Assembly (NCBI GenBank): GCA_910578665.1
Contig: CAJTQU010000002.1
Coordinates: 1-64,000, forward strand
Source of the DNA: an uncultured Muribaculaceae bacterium
Lineage (GTDB): Bacteria > Bacteroidota > Bacteroidia > Bacteroidales > Muribaculaceae
Direction: 5' to 3'
Length of the DNA stretch: 64,000 nt
In this document: piece after piece, positions 1 to 7,900 of the stretch
How positions within the stretch are numbered: position 1 is the stretch's first letter
How the letters are laid out: every line of letters begins with the position of its first letter
Translations under genes and position numbers: made by a program
The notes under the pieces: generated by a model
The model's input: only the letters and a program-made list of their open reading frames with translations
Database searches by the model: none
What the model was told of the DNA's origin: nothing

Positions 1-43
1 GTCTACAGCCGAGCAGTACTAATTGCCCGAACACTCTGGAAGA
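1..43 (+). rRNA. 23S rRNA, 3' end (partial)
   Basis: The first bases carry the conserved 23S 3'-terminal segment with GCAGTACTAATTGCCCG at 13-29, close to the end of domain VI. The gene begins outside the window. The 3' end is placed near 43 by comparison with the distance to the end in the E. coli molecule, so it is uncertain by several bases. The 5S gene follows after a spacer of about 140 bases that contains short inverted repeats (61-70 and 98-112), as expected for a processed rRNA spacer. Confidence 0.85.
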
Positions 44-179
44 AATAACGAAGAGCCAGCCTCGCGCGAGTGTTGGTTGTCGATAATCCCGTAGTCTGCC
101 GGCGTTGCCGGCTTCCATGGATGTTCCCCTTTCGAGTTATAGCGCGTTGCGCGGCGGAGGCCGGGACGCGGAAAAAAGA

Positions 180-292
180 CTAAGGTGATGAAAGCACGGG
201 GGTCCCACCTCTACCCATACCGAACAGAGAAGTTAAGCCCCGTCACGCCGATGGTACTGCGGAAGCGGGAGAGCAGGTAATCGCCGCCTTAG
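180..292 (+). rRNA. rrf: 5S rRNA
   Basis: The 5S core is recognised by the conserved stretch CCGAACAGAGAAGTTAAGCC at 220-239 and GCCGATGGTACTGC at 247-260. The ends TAAGGTG (181-187) and CGCCTTA (285-291) can form the terminal helix I. The length of about 110 nt is normal. It is the last gene of the rRNA operon; no distal tRNA follows, and a strong terminator begins immediately after it. Confidence 0.95.
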
Positions 293-323
293 GGGGCCGG
301 ACAATGCGTCCGGCCCCTTTTTT
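293..323 (+). terminator. rRNA operon intrinsic terminator
   Basis: GGGGCCGGA (293-301) pairs perfectly with TCCGGCCCC (309-317) around a 7-nt loop and is followed by six T residues (318-323). It starts directly after the 5S helix and ends the rrn transcript. Confidence 0.9.
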
Positions 324-330
324 CGTTTCG

Positions 331-530
331 GGCCCCGTCCCCGTCCCCGTCCCCCGGCCGCTCTTGCGTTTCCGTCCCCGTGAGGCTCCTCCGTTTCGGG
401 TTCCGGGCGCGGTTCCGGGCTTCCCTCCGTCCCTCTCGCCGTTCCCGCCTCAGCCGCGCGTCCGGCCCCGCGTCCGTACGAGCCGCTCCCTCTTGCGCTG
501 TCGCCCTGTCCGCCCACTCCGCGCTTCCGT
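331..530. other. GC-rich, adenine-depleted tract with no gene
   Basis: By hand count about 75% of these 200 bases are G or C and only five are A on the plus strand, although surrounding DNA is moderately AT-rich. It starts with three CCCCGT-like units at 333-355 and then becomes a degenerate pyrimidine-rich run. Reading frames through it translate to arginine, proline and alanine-rich low-complexity peptides on both strands, which I take as composition artefacts. I see no RNA fold or known element. Confidence 0.6.
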
Positions 531-1114
531 CTTTATGTAATAATATGGCTGGGGCTTTCCTGTCAGCATGTCTTTCGTCCTTCCCTGATATTGTGTCCAA
601 TTTACGCGGAATATCTTATTTTCTTCCAGCTTTTGTCGTTTCCATGTGCCTCTGGATCTATCTGTTAGCCGCTCCGGGGTTTCCCGTTCTGTTTTGCGCT
701 GTATTTCCGCGCCTTGCCTGCTGTTGTTCTCGTGGTGGCTGAGTAGTGTCGTGTATTGCCTTTCTTCTGTGGTTTCGGAGAGTGGTGTGGCCATATTTTA
801 TAGGGGTTTTGTGTGATTTCTGTAGGACTTTGCTAATCGTGGCTTATAGGTTTTGTTTTAAATATGCTAGTTGTAGCTTGCATGTGGGAAATATTTTGTA
901 ATTTTGTATTGAATATGTTTAGTCGTGCCAAGTACATAAAACTGTGTAATCGTCAGGCCGAAGCCCGGTCTTGCAGGATAGTTTTTGTGCATTGGTTTAG
1001 TGGTTTCATCTGACTTTTTGCGAAATATTGTTTTGCGGTGGCAAATTATTTTGTTGCCGTTGTGATGTCATGCTGTTAAGTGTGATTTGTGTAACAGTAC
1101 AATATTTTGTAATT
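531..1114. other. Non-coding stretch upstream of lysO genes
   Basis: No convincing gene. The first half, to about 790, stays pyrimidine-skewed but AT-richer than the preceding tract. The second half is ordinary AT-rich upstream DNA with one promoter-like sequence near 899. I looked for a lysine riboswitch ahead of the lysine exporter and did not recognise one. Confidence 0.5.
877..906 (+). promoter_or_regulatory. Possible promoter for the lysO pair
   Basis: TAATTTTG at 899-906 fits the Bacteroidota -7 box TAnnTTTG. CTTG at 877-880 is a weak -33 element at 18-nt spacing. The implied leader is about 200 nt. A similar AT-rich sequence lies at 1102-1117, so the assignment is tentative. Confidence 0.35.
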
Positions 1115-1393
1115 ATGTTTAAGATGCTTTTTATTATGCTGGCCGGTATATTATTAGGGATGGCTTTGCGAGGTGTTGGACGTACTGTTCGTCTGGGTCG
1201 TTCACTCTCCATAACAGTTTCGATACTTATTTTTGTATTTGGCCTCTCTATAGGTTCTAAACCGGCTGTTGTTAATAATCTTGGCAGTCTCGGTAAGCCA
1301 GCTTTGCTTATAACATTGGCCGGGGTGCTTGGGAGTGTTTTTGCCGCTCTGTTTTATGATAAACTGTTTGGCAGAAAGGAGGGTGGGCAATGA
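1115..1393 (+). CDS. LysO-family lysine exporter, N-terminal subunit
   Basis: This 92-residue membrane protein resembles the N-terminal third of the LysO/YbjE lysine exporter (DUF340). It has about three hydrophobic segments and a basic C-terminus (FYDKLFGRKE). The frame is open from 1028, but ATG 1115 gives MFKMLFIMLAGILLG, which matches the usual size of this half in Bacteroidota; the upstream extension is Cys-rich and probably untranslated. Its stop overlaps the ATG of the next gene by 4 bp (ATGA), so the two halves are probably made together and assemble in the inner membrane. Lysine export is inferred from the family. Confidence 0.7.
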   Translation: MFKMLFIMLAGILLGMALRGVGRTVRLGRSLSITVSILIFVFGLSIGSKPAVVNNLGSLGKPALLITLAGVLGSVFAALFYDKLFGRKEGGQ

Positions 1394-2025
1394 GAAAGTT
1401 GTGTCAGATTCTTCTGTTGCCGTCGCTGCTTTATGCCGGAGTGGTTGTGGGATTACTGGTCTGTGTGCCTAACTGTGTAGCTGATGGGATGTTGCCAGAC
1501 TTTCTGCTTATTGCATTAGTGGCCCAGGTTGGTTTCGGACTTGGTAATAATGGGGACTTCATTAAGCAGCTACGCATGGCCGGGCTGCGAACGTTGTTGT
1601 TACCGTTTTTTACTATACTTGGTACGTTGGCGGTCACTTCTGTTGTCTCATTGTTTGTGCGAGATCTTTCCTGTTGTGACGTTCTGGCGGCAGGGAGCGG
1701 TTTTGGTTATTATTCTTTGTCCTCCATGCTGATATTGGATTTTAAAGAGGCTTCGGCAGGCGTGGATGCTGCGGCTCTTCTTGCGTCAATATCATTACTG
1801 GCTAACGTATTTCGAGAATTGATAGCCTTATCTTGTTGTGGCATGTTTGCTCGCTTAGGTAGCGTAAGCGCGACTATATCGCTTGCAGGTATCAATTCTA
1901 TGGATGTGTGTCTGCCTCTAATATTTCCCGGAGAGGGAGGTAAACCGATGATGAGTGCAGCTATTATTCACGGAATTATATTTGAGGTCTCAGTTCCCAT
2001 ACTTATCTACGCGTTATGTGTGTAG
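1390..2025 (+). CDS. LysO-family lysine exporter, C-terminal subunit
   Basis: The 211-residue product is strongly hydrophobic with about six membrane segments and matches the C-terminal two thirds of LysO/YbjE. The stretch SGFGYYSLSSMLI (near residues 102-114) is the conserved, functionally important region of the family, and a second conserved region is SMDVCLPLI. E. coli makes one polypeptide of about 300 residues; here it is split with a 4-bp overlap to the preceding gene. Exported lysine or toxic lysine analogues are the expected substrates. A hairpin shared with alaS follows at 2038. Confidence 0.8.
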   Translation: MRKLCQILLLPSLLYAGVVVGLLVCVPNCVADGMLPDFLLIALVAQVGFGLGNNGDFIKQLRMAGLRTLLLPFFTILGTLAVTSVVSLFVRDLSCCDVLAAGSGFGYYSLSSMLILDFKEASAGVDAAALLASISLLANVFRELIALSCCGMFARLGSVSATISLAGINSMDVCLPLIFPGEGGKPMMSAAIIHGIIFEVSVPILIYALCV

Positions 2026-2037
2026 AAATATAAAAAT

Positions 2038-2070
2038 TCCCGGACTATCCTTAAGTTGGATAATCCGGGA
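2038..2070. terminator. Hairpin between lysO pair and alaS (convergent)
   Basis: TCCCGGA (2038-2044) pairs with TCCGGGA (2064-2070), extended by TATCC/GGATA inside. Read on the minus strand it is followed by ATTTTTATATTT, a fair T-tract, so it should end alaS transcription. On the plus strand the T-tract is poor. Confidence 0.6.
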
Positions 2071-2095
2071 TTCCCCAATTTACAACAGTGATATT

Positions 2096-4726
2096 TTACT
2101 TGAGATGTAGAGCCTTAAGTATATCTTCGTGCGCTTTAGACAGTCCGTCGGCATCTTTGCCTCCGGCTTGGGCGAAGAACGGCTGTCCGCCGCCACCGCC
2201 TTTTATATTTTTGGCAGCCTCACGTATGATTTTACCAGCGTTATATCCCTCTTTTACAATATCGTCACTCAGCATTATGGTAAGTAGCGGTTTGTTTGCG
2301 GCATCAATGGTTGATGCTACAAAAACAGTGCTTTCTGTAGATGCGGCGCGTATGGCAAATGCCACGTTTTTAACGACATCGGGATTTTTTGGACCCTGTA
2401 TCTCTATGACTTTCACACCGTTGATTTCACGAGGTTTGTCCAGCAGGGCTTTAGTCTGGTTTGCAACGCGTTCTTTGAAAAACTCTTCCACCTGATGTTT
2501 GAGGTCGGCGTTCTCGTTTATTGCCTTGAAAACAGCCTGACGCATGTCAGACGCATTGCCTAAAAGTTCCTGCATGTCTCTGGCTGTATCCTGCATTGCG
2601 TCCATGAGTTTTTCTACCCCATGTCCTGTAACAGCCTCTATACGTCGTATTCCGGCCGCTATGGAACTTTCGCTGAGTATGCGGAGCATACCGATGTTTC
2701 CAGTATTCGGCACATGTGTGCCGCCACACAGTTCGACACTTGATGCATATTTAACAACACGTACTTTATCTCCGTATTTTTCACCAAATAGAGCCATTGC
2801 TCCTATTTTGCGAGCCTCATCTATAGGCATCTCGCGATGTTCCTCGAGCAATGTTGCTTTGCGTATCCGGCTGTTGACCAGATGCTCGACTTTGCGTAAC
2901 TCTTCATTCGTCACTTTTTGGAAGTGCGAAAAGTCGAAGCGCAGGATGTCGGGGCTGACATACGAACCCTTTTGTTCGACATGTGTGCCAAGTATGTCGC
3001 GCAGAGCCTCATGCAGAAGATGGGTTGCCGAGTGATTGGCTGATGTAGCCATACGGGCTTCTGTGTCAATTACAGCATGGAATTTCTGTGCCGGGTTTGC
3101 CGGTATTTCCTTAGATAGGTGTACTCCTATATTATTTTCTTTCTTAGTGTCGAAAATTTCTATTTTTTCACCATCCTCGCCGATTAATAAACCTTTATCA
3201 CCTACCTGTCCGCCCATTTCTGCGTAGAACGGTGTGTCAGACAGAATAATATGGTAATATTCCTTATTTTTTTGTTTTACCTTGCGGTAGCGCAGAATGC
3301 GTGTGTCACATTCCGTATGGTCATAGCCTACAAACCGTTCCTCGCCTTCAGCATGAACCTCTACCCAGTCGGCTGTTTCGGTGGCTGCCGCATTACGTGC
3401 GCGTGTTTTCTGACGTTCCATTTCTGCATTAAACTGTTCTATGTCGACAGACATACCGTTTTCTCGCAGTATAAGTTCGGTCAGATCTAGAGGGAAGCCG
3501 TATGTATCATAAAGAATAAATGCATCTTTGCCGTTAATTTGAGTCTTGCCTGTTGATTTTGCATTTTTGATATGCTCGTCAAGCATGCCTATACCTTTGT
3601 CCAAAGTGCGGAGGAAAGCATCTTCCTCTTCTTTGATTACCTTGGATGCCAAGTTTTTAGCAGCTGATAATTCCGGATATGATTTTCCCATCTGCTCTTC
3701 GAGCGTGGGAATGAGTTTGTATAAGAATGCCTCTTTTTGGTTTAGGAATGTATATGCATAGCGTACAGCTCGGCGTAAGATACGTCGTATCACATATCCG
3801 GCTTTGGCATTGGACGGAAGCTGGTTGTCTGCTATTGAAAAAGTAATGGTGCGCACGTGGTCAGCCACTACGCGCATGGCTATATCGACCTTTTCGTTTT
3901 TGCCGTATGCCAGCCCTGTCAGTTTTGAAATCTCGTTTAGCAGCGGCTGGAAAACATCGGTATCATAATTTGATTTTTTACCTTGCAATGCCATGCACAG
4001 ACGTTCAAAACCCATACCTGTGTCAATCACTTTTTCAGGGAGCGGCTCGAGAGAGCCGTCAGCCTTACGGTTGTATTGCATGAATACAAGGTTCCAGATC
4101 TCTATTACCTGAGGATTGTCTTTGTTTACCAGATCTGCTCCCGGGATGACAGAACGTTCTTCGTCAGAACGTAGGTCGATGTGTATTTCCGAACACGGAC
4201 CACACGGGCCGGTGTCTCCCATTTCCCAAAAATTATCATGCTTGTTACCGTTGATAATATGGTCTTTGGGAAGATGTTTTTCCCATATGTGGGCAGCTTC
4301 GTTGTCTCGTTCCAGGCCCTCAGGAGCGTAGCCCTCGAACACAGTGGCATACAGTCGTTGCGGATCCAGTTTAAGAACATCTACCAAATATTCCCATGCC
4401 CAATCTATGGCATTTGCTTTGAAATAATCTCCGAAACTCCAGTTGCCGAGCATTTCAAACATTGTATGGTGGTATGTGTCATGTCCCACCTCTTCAAGGT
4501 CGTTATGCTTTCCGCTGACACGCAGACACTTCTGTGAGTCGGCTATTCGTCTGCTTTCCGGTACACGATTACCCAGAATGATATCCTTAAACTGGTTCAT
4601 GCCGGCATTTGTAAACATCAGCGTGGGGTCGTCTTTTATTACCATTGGGGCAGACGGGACTATTTTGTGTCCGCGACTACGGAAAAACTCCTTAAAGGAG
4701 TCGCGAATTTCATTTGCTGTCAACAT
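2096..4726 (-). CDS. alaS: Alanine--tRNA ligase
   Basis: Full-length 876-residue alanyl-tRNA synthetase, which charges tRNA-Ala in the cytoplasm. The N-terminal class II catalytic core begins [18 protein letters not shown] and has [12 protein letters not shown] and [14 protein letters not shown]. The editing domain shows the zinc-binding motif [11 protein letters not shown] (HxxxH) near residues 560-570 and [10 protein letters not shown] about 100 residues later. The C-terminus has the glycine-rich [14 protein letters not shown] of the C-Ala domain. It is single-copy here, divergent from the M23 peptidase gene with a very short shared promoter region. Confidence 0.98.
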   Translation of the reverse strand: MLTANEIRDSFKEFFRSRGHKIVPSAPMVIKDDPTLMFTNAGMNQFKDIILGNRVPESRRIADSQKCLRVSGKHNDLEEVGHDTYHHTMFEMLGNWSFGDYFKANAIDWAWEYLVDVLKLDPQRLYATVFEGYAPEGLERDNEAAHIWEKHLPKDHIINGNKHDNFWEMGDTGPCGPCSEIHIDLRSDEERSVIPGADLVNKDNPQVIEIWNLVFMQYNRKADGSLEPLPEKVIDTGMGFERLCMALQGKKSNYDTDVFQPLLNEISKLTGLAYGKNEKVDIAMRVVADHVRTITFSIADNQLPSNAKAGYVIRRILRRAVRYAYTFLNQKEAFLYKLIPTLEEQMGKSYPELSAAKNLASKVIKEEEDAFLRTLDKGIGMLDEHIKNAKSTGKTQINGKDAFILYDTYGFPLDLTELILRENGMSVDIEQFNAEMERQKTRARNAAATETADWVEVHAEGEERFVGYDHTECDTRILRYRKVKQKNKEYYHIILSDTPFYAEMGGQVGDKGLLIGEDGEKIEIFDTKKENNIGVHLSKEIPANPAQKFHAVIDTEARMATSANHSATHLLHEALRDILGTHVEQKGSYVSPDILRFDFSHFQKVTNEELRKVEHLVNSRIRKATLLEEHREMPIDEARKIGAMALFGEKYGDKVRVVKYASSVELCGGTHVPNTGNIGMLRILSESSIAAGIRRIEAVTGHGVEKLMDAMQDTARDMQELLGNASDMRQAVFKAINENADLKHQVEEFFKERVANQTKALLDKPREINGVKVIEIQGPKNPDVVKNVAFAIRAASTESTVFVASTIDAANKPLLTIMLSDDIVKEGYNAGKIIREAAKNIKGGGGGQPFFAQAGGKDADGLSKAHEDILKALHLK

Positions 4727-4755
4727 GTCGAAACTTGATTTTTCATTTATAAGTG

Positions 4756-4763
4756 CAAAATTA
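4756..4763 (-). promoter_or_regulatory. alaS promoter -7 box
   Basis: On the minus strand this reads TAATTTTG followed by CAC, a good Bacteroidota -7 box. It puts transcription start near 4751, about 25 nt before the alaS ATG. The oppositely directed M23 peptidase box lies only 12 bp away. Confidence 0.6.
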
Positions 4764-4775
4764 AGAAATTTTGAT

Positions 4776-4783
4776 TACTTTTG
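4776..4783 (+). promoter_or_regulatory. M23 peptidase promoter -7 box
   Basis: TACTTTTG followed by CAAG matches the Bacteroidota -7 consensus. Transcription would start near 4788, upstream of ATG 4845 or 4863. Its -33 region would fall inside the alaS -7 region. Confidence 0.55.
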
Positions 4784-4862
4784 CAAGTTGTAATTAAGGA
4801 AGATGCCGTGTGCGCGGCGAGTGATATTCCATTGCCATAGTATTATGGCTATAAAGACAATT

Positions 4863-5819
4863 ATGGCGAAAAAGGCCCACTACACATATAATCCAGCTAC
4901 AGATAATTATGAACGTGTGTACCCTACGATGAAAACACGCGTCATGCGTCTGTTACATTATGTGGTCTGGGGAGTTCTTATGAGTGGTGCGTTGTGGCTG
5001 TTTTTCGGCTTTCATAATGAAACGTATATTGTAAAGGAAAACAGCGCGCTAAAAGACAAATATAAGGTGCTTGAGAGCCGTCTGAATGACGCTCTTGACG
5101 TGATGGAGGATATAAAGGATCGTGATGACAATTTTTATCGTGTGATGATGCAGATGGATCCCATGAAAAGGTCTGAACGTTATGCCGGTCTTGGCAATGA
5201 GCAGCGTTACAGCAATTTTCAGAAACTTTCGGATTCAGAACTTCTCACACGTCTGTCCCAGAATCTTGATTTGCTTGAACGCCAGGTGTACGCCCAGTCT
5301 TCATCATTTGACCAGTTGCGCCAGACAGCATTTGCACAACGGGACAAGCTCAGGCATATACCATCGATAATGCCTATAAATGTTTCAGATTATTCTATGA
5401 GTTCCGGTTATGGTTACCGCCGGGATCCTGTGGAGGGCACCACATCGTTCCATGCAGGCCTTGACTTTGCCGCTCCTACAGGTACTCCTGTATATGCTAC
5501 CGCTGACGGTGTCGTGGTAGCGGCGGAACGTACCGGAGGATATGGCAATAGAATAGATGTCTCCCACGGTTATAATTATGTGACACGTTATGCCCATCTT
5601 TCTAAGATCAGCGTGCAAGACGGTCAGAATGTACATCGTGGAGATAAGATAGGCGAGGTGGGCAGCACGGGCAAGTCCACCGGTCCGCATCTGCATTATG
5701 AGGTGTTGTTTAAAGATGAACCACAAAATCCGGTAAATTATTATTTTCTTGATGTGACACCGGAACAATATCAGGCTATAGTAGAGGCTGCTGAGAATGC
5801 CGGGCATATTATGGATTAA
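4863..5819 (+). CDS. M23-family peptidoglycan endopeptidase, membrane anchored
   Basis: LytM-type zinc peptidase predicted to cut peptidoglycan cross-bridges in the periplasm. ATG 4863 gives MAKKAHYTYNPATDNYERVYP, the typical N-terminus of Bacteroidales relatives; ATG 4845 and 4803 are in frame upstream. A single membrane segment lies at about residues 30-50, then a probable coiled coil (about 55-115), then the M23 domain. Zinc ligands are H197 and D201 (FHAGLD) and H278 of the HxH at 276-278 (HLHYEV), so the domain looks active. It is followed 12 bp later by a MerR regulator. Confidence 0.85.
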   Translation: MAKKAHYTYNPATDNYERVYPTMKTRVMRLLHYVVWGVLMSGALWLFFGFHNETYIVKENSALKDKYKVLESRLNDALDVMEDIKDRDDNFYRVMMQMDPMKRSERYAGLGNEQRYSNFQKLSDSELLTRLSQNLDLLERQVYAQSSSFDQLRQTAFAQRDKLRHIPSIMPINVSDYSMSSGYGYRRDPVEGTTSFHAGLDFAAPTGTPVYATADGVVVAAERTGGYGNRIDVSHGYNYVTRYAHLSKISVQDGQNVHRGDKIGEVGSTGKSTGPHLHYEVLFKDEPQNPVNYYFLDVTPEQYQAIVEAAENAGHIMD

Positions 5820-5831
5820 TGCGTAGTCCTT

Positions 5832-6176
5832 ATGAATGACGATCTTGACAAGCAATATTATAAAATTAAAGAGGTGGCCGAGATGCTCGGACTGCCCCAA
5901 AGCACACTGCGTTTCTGGGAAAAAGAGTTTCCGACTCTAATTAAACCTATGCGTAGCGCCCATCAGCAGCGTTATTACAGGGCGCAGGATATAGAAAAGT
6001 TGCGTATGTTGCAATATCTGATCAAGGATAAAGGCCTTAAGATTGATGCGGCCAGGACATACCTGCGGTCTAATCCCCATAATATATCGCGGCGTGTGGA
6101 GGTTATAGAGCGTCTTACCGAAGTGCGAGAGGACCTTGCTTCTCTGCTCAGGGCTTTGGGCGGTCGTAAACTCTAA
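5832..6176 (+). CDS. MerR-family transcriptional regulator
   Basis: The 114-residue protein has a MerR winged helix-turn-helix near residues 10-75: YKIKEVAEMLGLPQSTLRFW, then the wing with RYYRAQDIEKL. The C-terminal part (about 78-110) is a short helical segment with no cysteine cluster, so it is not an obvious metal or redox sensor. It sits 12 bp after the M23 peptidase and 30 bp before pyrK. This M23-MerR arrangement is common in Bacteroidales as far as I recall. The target genes are unknown. Confidence 0.85.
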   Translation: MNDDLDKQYYKIKEVAEMLGLPQSTLRFWEKEFPTLIKPMRSAHQQRYYRAQDIEKLRMLQYLIKDKGLKIDAARTYLRSNPHNISRRVEVIERLTEVREDLASLLRALGGRKL

Positions 6177-6206
6177 TATAAATAGCTAAATAAAAAATTT
6201 AATAAT

Positions 6207-6971
6207 ATGAAGGAAAAGGCTCTTTTTGAGATAGTTGAATCAAAGCAATTGCCGTTGGGTAATGCTTTGCTCAAATTGCGTCCGTGTAATGGTCTATTGC
6301 CGGATATAGAGGGCGGACAGTTTGTTAATATTATGGTGCCGGACACTCCCGGTGCTTTTCTGCGCAGACCCATATCTGTATGTAATGTTAGCGACGGCCT
6401 GCTCTGGCTGTATATAAAAGGAGCTGGAAAAGGCACTAAGCATTTATGTGCCATGCAGACAGGCGAAAAACTGGATATCGTGTTGCCTCTCGGCAATGGT
6501 TTTTCAGAGCCGGAAAATAAAGAAGACGATATATTGCTGATCGGAGGAGGTGTCGGTATAGCACCGTTATTGTATTGGGGCAGCATACTGAAAAATAAAG
6601 GATATAAACCGCGTTTTCTCCTTGGAGGCGCCACTGCGGATAATTTGCAGCTGCTCGATGAATTTGCAAGTATGGGAGAGGTCTTTCTAACTACTGACGA
6701 TGGCTCGCAAGGGGTGAGGGGAACAGTTATGGCACATCCAGTCCTGGAAAGCAGTGCAGACAAAATATATTGCTGCGGTCCTACCCCCATGATGAAAGCG
6801 GTAGCCAGATTTGCGGCGGAGCATTCCATAGATTGTGAAGTGTCGTTAGAGAACCGCATGGCCTGCGGTATAGGAGCATGTCTTTGCTGCGTCGAAGATA
6901 CAGCAGACGGGCATAAGTGTGTATGTAGCTGGGGACCGGTGTTTAATGTGAAAGAACTAAAATGGGTATGA
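6207..6971 (+). CDS. pyrK: Dihydroorotate dehydrogenase B, electron transfer subunit
   Basis: PyrK carries FAD and a [2Fe-2S] cluster and passes electrons from dihydroorotate oxidation in PyrD to NAD+. The order is an FAD-binding ferredoxin-reductase domain (LRRPISVCNV near residue 50), an NAD-binding part with GGGVGIAPLLYWG (near 113-125) and a C-terminal cluster loop whose cysteines are in CGIGACLCC and HKCVC. The 254-residue length fits the family. The stop overlaps the pyrD start by 10 bp, so the two subunits are co-translated. Confidence 0.93.
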   Translation: MKEKALFEIVESKQLPLGNALLKLRPCNGLLPDIEGGQFVNIMVPDTPGAFLRRPISVCNVSDGLLWLYIKGAGKGTKHLCAMQTGEKLDIVLPLGNGFSEPENKEDDILLIGGGVGIAPLLYWGSILKNKGYKPRFLLGGATADNLQLLDEFASMGEVFLTTDDGSQGVRGTVMAHPVLESSADKIYCCGPTPMMKAVARFAAEHSIDCEVSLENRMACGIGACLCCVEDTADGHKCVCSWGPVFNVKELKWV

Positions 6972-7876
6972 CTAATTTAAAAGTAACGATAGCACCCGGG
7001 TTGGATTTACGTAACCCGGTTATAGCCGCGTCAGGCACTTTCGGATATGGTCCGGAATATGCCGATTTTGTAGACTTATCGCAGATTGGCGGTATTGTTG
7101 TAAAAGGCACTACGCTTGAACCGCGTCAGGGTAATGCATATCCGCGCATAGCAGAAACTCCTTCAGGAATGCTGAATGCCGTAGGACTGCAAAATCCGGG
7201 AATCGATGTGTTTGTAAACCAGACATACCGGGTAATTAAGGATATTGACACAGCAAAGATTGTCAATGTAAGCGGATCCACGCCAGAGTCTTATGCGGAG
7301 GTTTGCCGCCGTCTTGCACCGTTGGACCAGATTGCAGCTGTCGAAATAAATATATCATGTCCTAATGTCAGGCAGGGCGGTATGGCTTTCGGAACGACAC
7401 CCGAGGGCGCTTCGATTATAACAAAGGCAGTAAGAGAGAGTTATAATGGTCCTGTTATAGTAAAGCTTTCACCGAATGTTACCGATATAGTTTCGATAGC
7501 GCAAGCTGCCGAGGAGGCCGGGGCAGATGCATTGTCTCTGACGAACACATTCCTAGGAATGGCCATTGATGTCGAACGCCGCAAACCGTTGCTTAGCACT
7601 GTAACAGGAGGTTTGTCAGGACCATGTATACGTCCCATAGCAGTAAGAATGGTATGGCAGGTAGCGAAAGCAGTCAAAGTACCTGTAATAGGCCTCGGAG
7701 GTATTATGGATGGTCGTGACGCTCTGGAATTTATAATGGCCGGTGCCACGGCAGTGCAGGTAGGCACGGCTAATTTTATTGACCCTGCCGCTACAGTGCG
7801 GATTGTCGGTGAAATCGAGGAATTTTGTGCCAGACAGGGCGTAAAGGAGCTTTCCGAGATACGTGGTATAATCTAA
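6962..7876 (+). CDS. pyrD: Dihydroorotate dehydrogenase B, catalytic subunit
   Basis: Class 1B dihydroorotate dehydrogenase (304 residues), fourth step of UMP synthesis. FMN TIM barrel with PVIAASGTFGYG, EINISCPNVRQGG (the ISCPN motif holds the class 1 catalytic cysteine) and PVIGLGGIMDGRDALEF. The adjacent pyrK confirms the NAD-linked B type. The start may be ATG 6962 or ATG 6968; both overlap pyrK. No PyrR-type leader was recognised upstream. Confidence 0.95.
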   Translation: MGMTNLKVTIAPGLDLRNPVIAASGTFGYGPEYADFVDLSQIGGIVVKGTTLEPRQGNAYPRIAETPSGMLNAVGLQNPGIDVFVNQTYRVIKDIDTAKIVNVSGSTPESYAEVCRRLAPLDQIAAVEINISCPNVRQGGMAFGTTPEGASIITKAVRESYNGPVIVKLSPNVTDIVSIAQAAEEAGADALSLTNTFLGMAIDVERRKPLLSTVTGGLSGPCIRPIAVRMVWQVAKAVKVPVIGLGGIMDGRDALEFIMAGATAVQVGTANFIDPAATVRIVGEIEEFCARQGVKELSEIRGII

Positions 7877-7900
7877 AGTAATGGTTTAATACAGTCAGTT

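Noticed and set aside
233..794. Several open frames on both strands after the 5S gene
   Set aside because: They code for low-complexity Arg/Pro/Gly-rich peptides from the GC-rich tract, overlap each other and the 5S gene, and have no ribosome site or family resemblance.
800..1114. Lysine riboswitch ahead of lysO genes
   Set aside because: No multi-helix core or conserved aptamer bases could be recognised; a short GGCCGAAGCCCGGTC stretch at 956-970 does not make a stable stem.
2544..3035. Plus-strand open frame over alaS
   Set aside because: Ser/Arg-rich shadow of the alanyl-tRNA synthetase gene, with no family motif.
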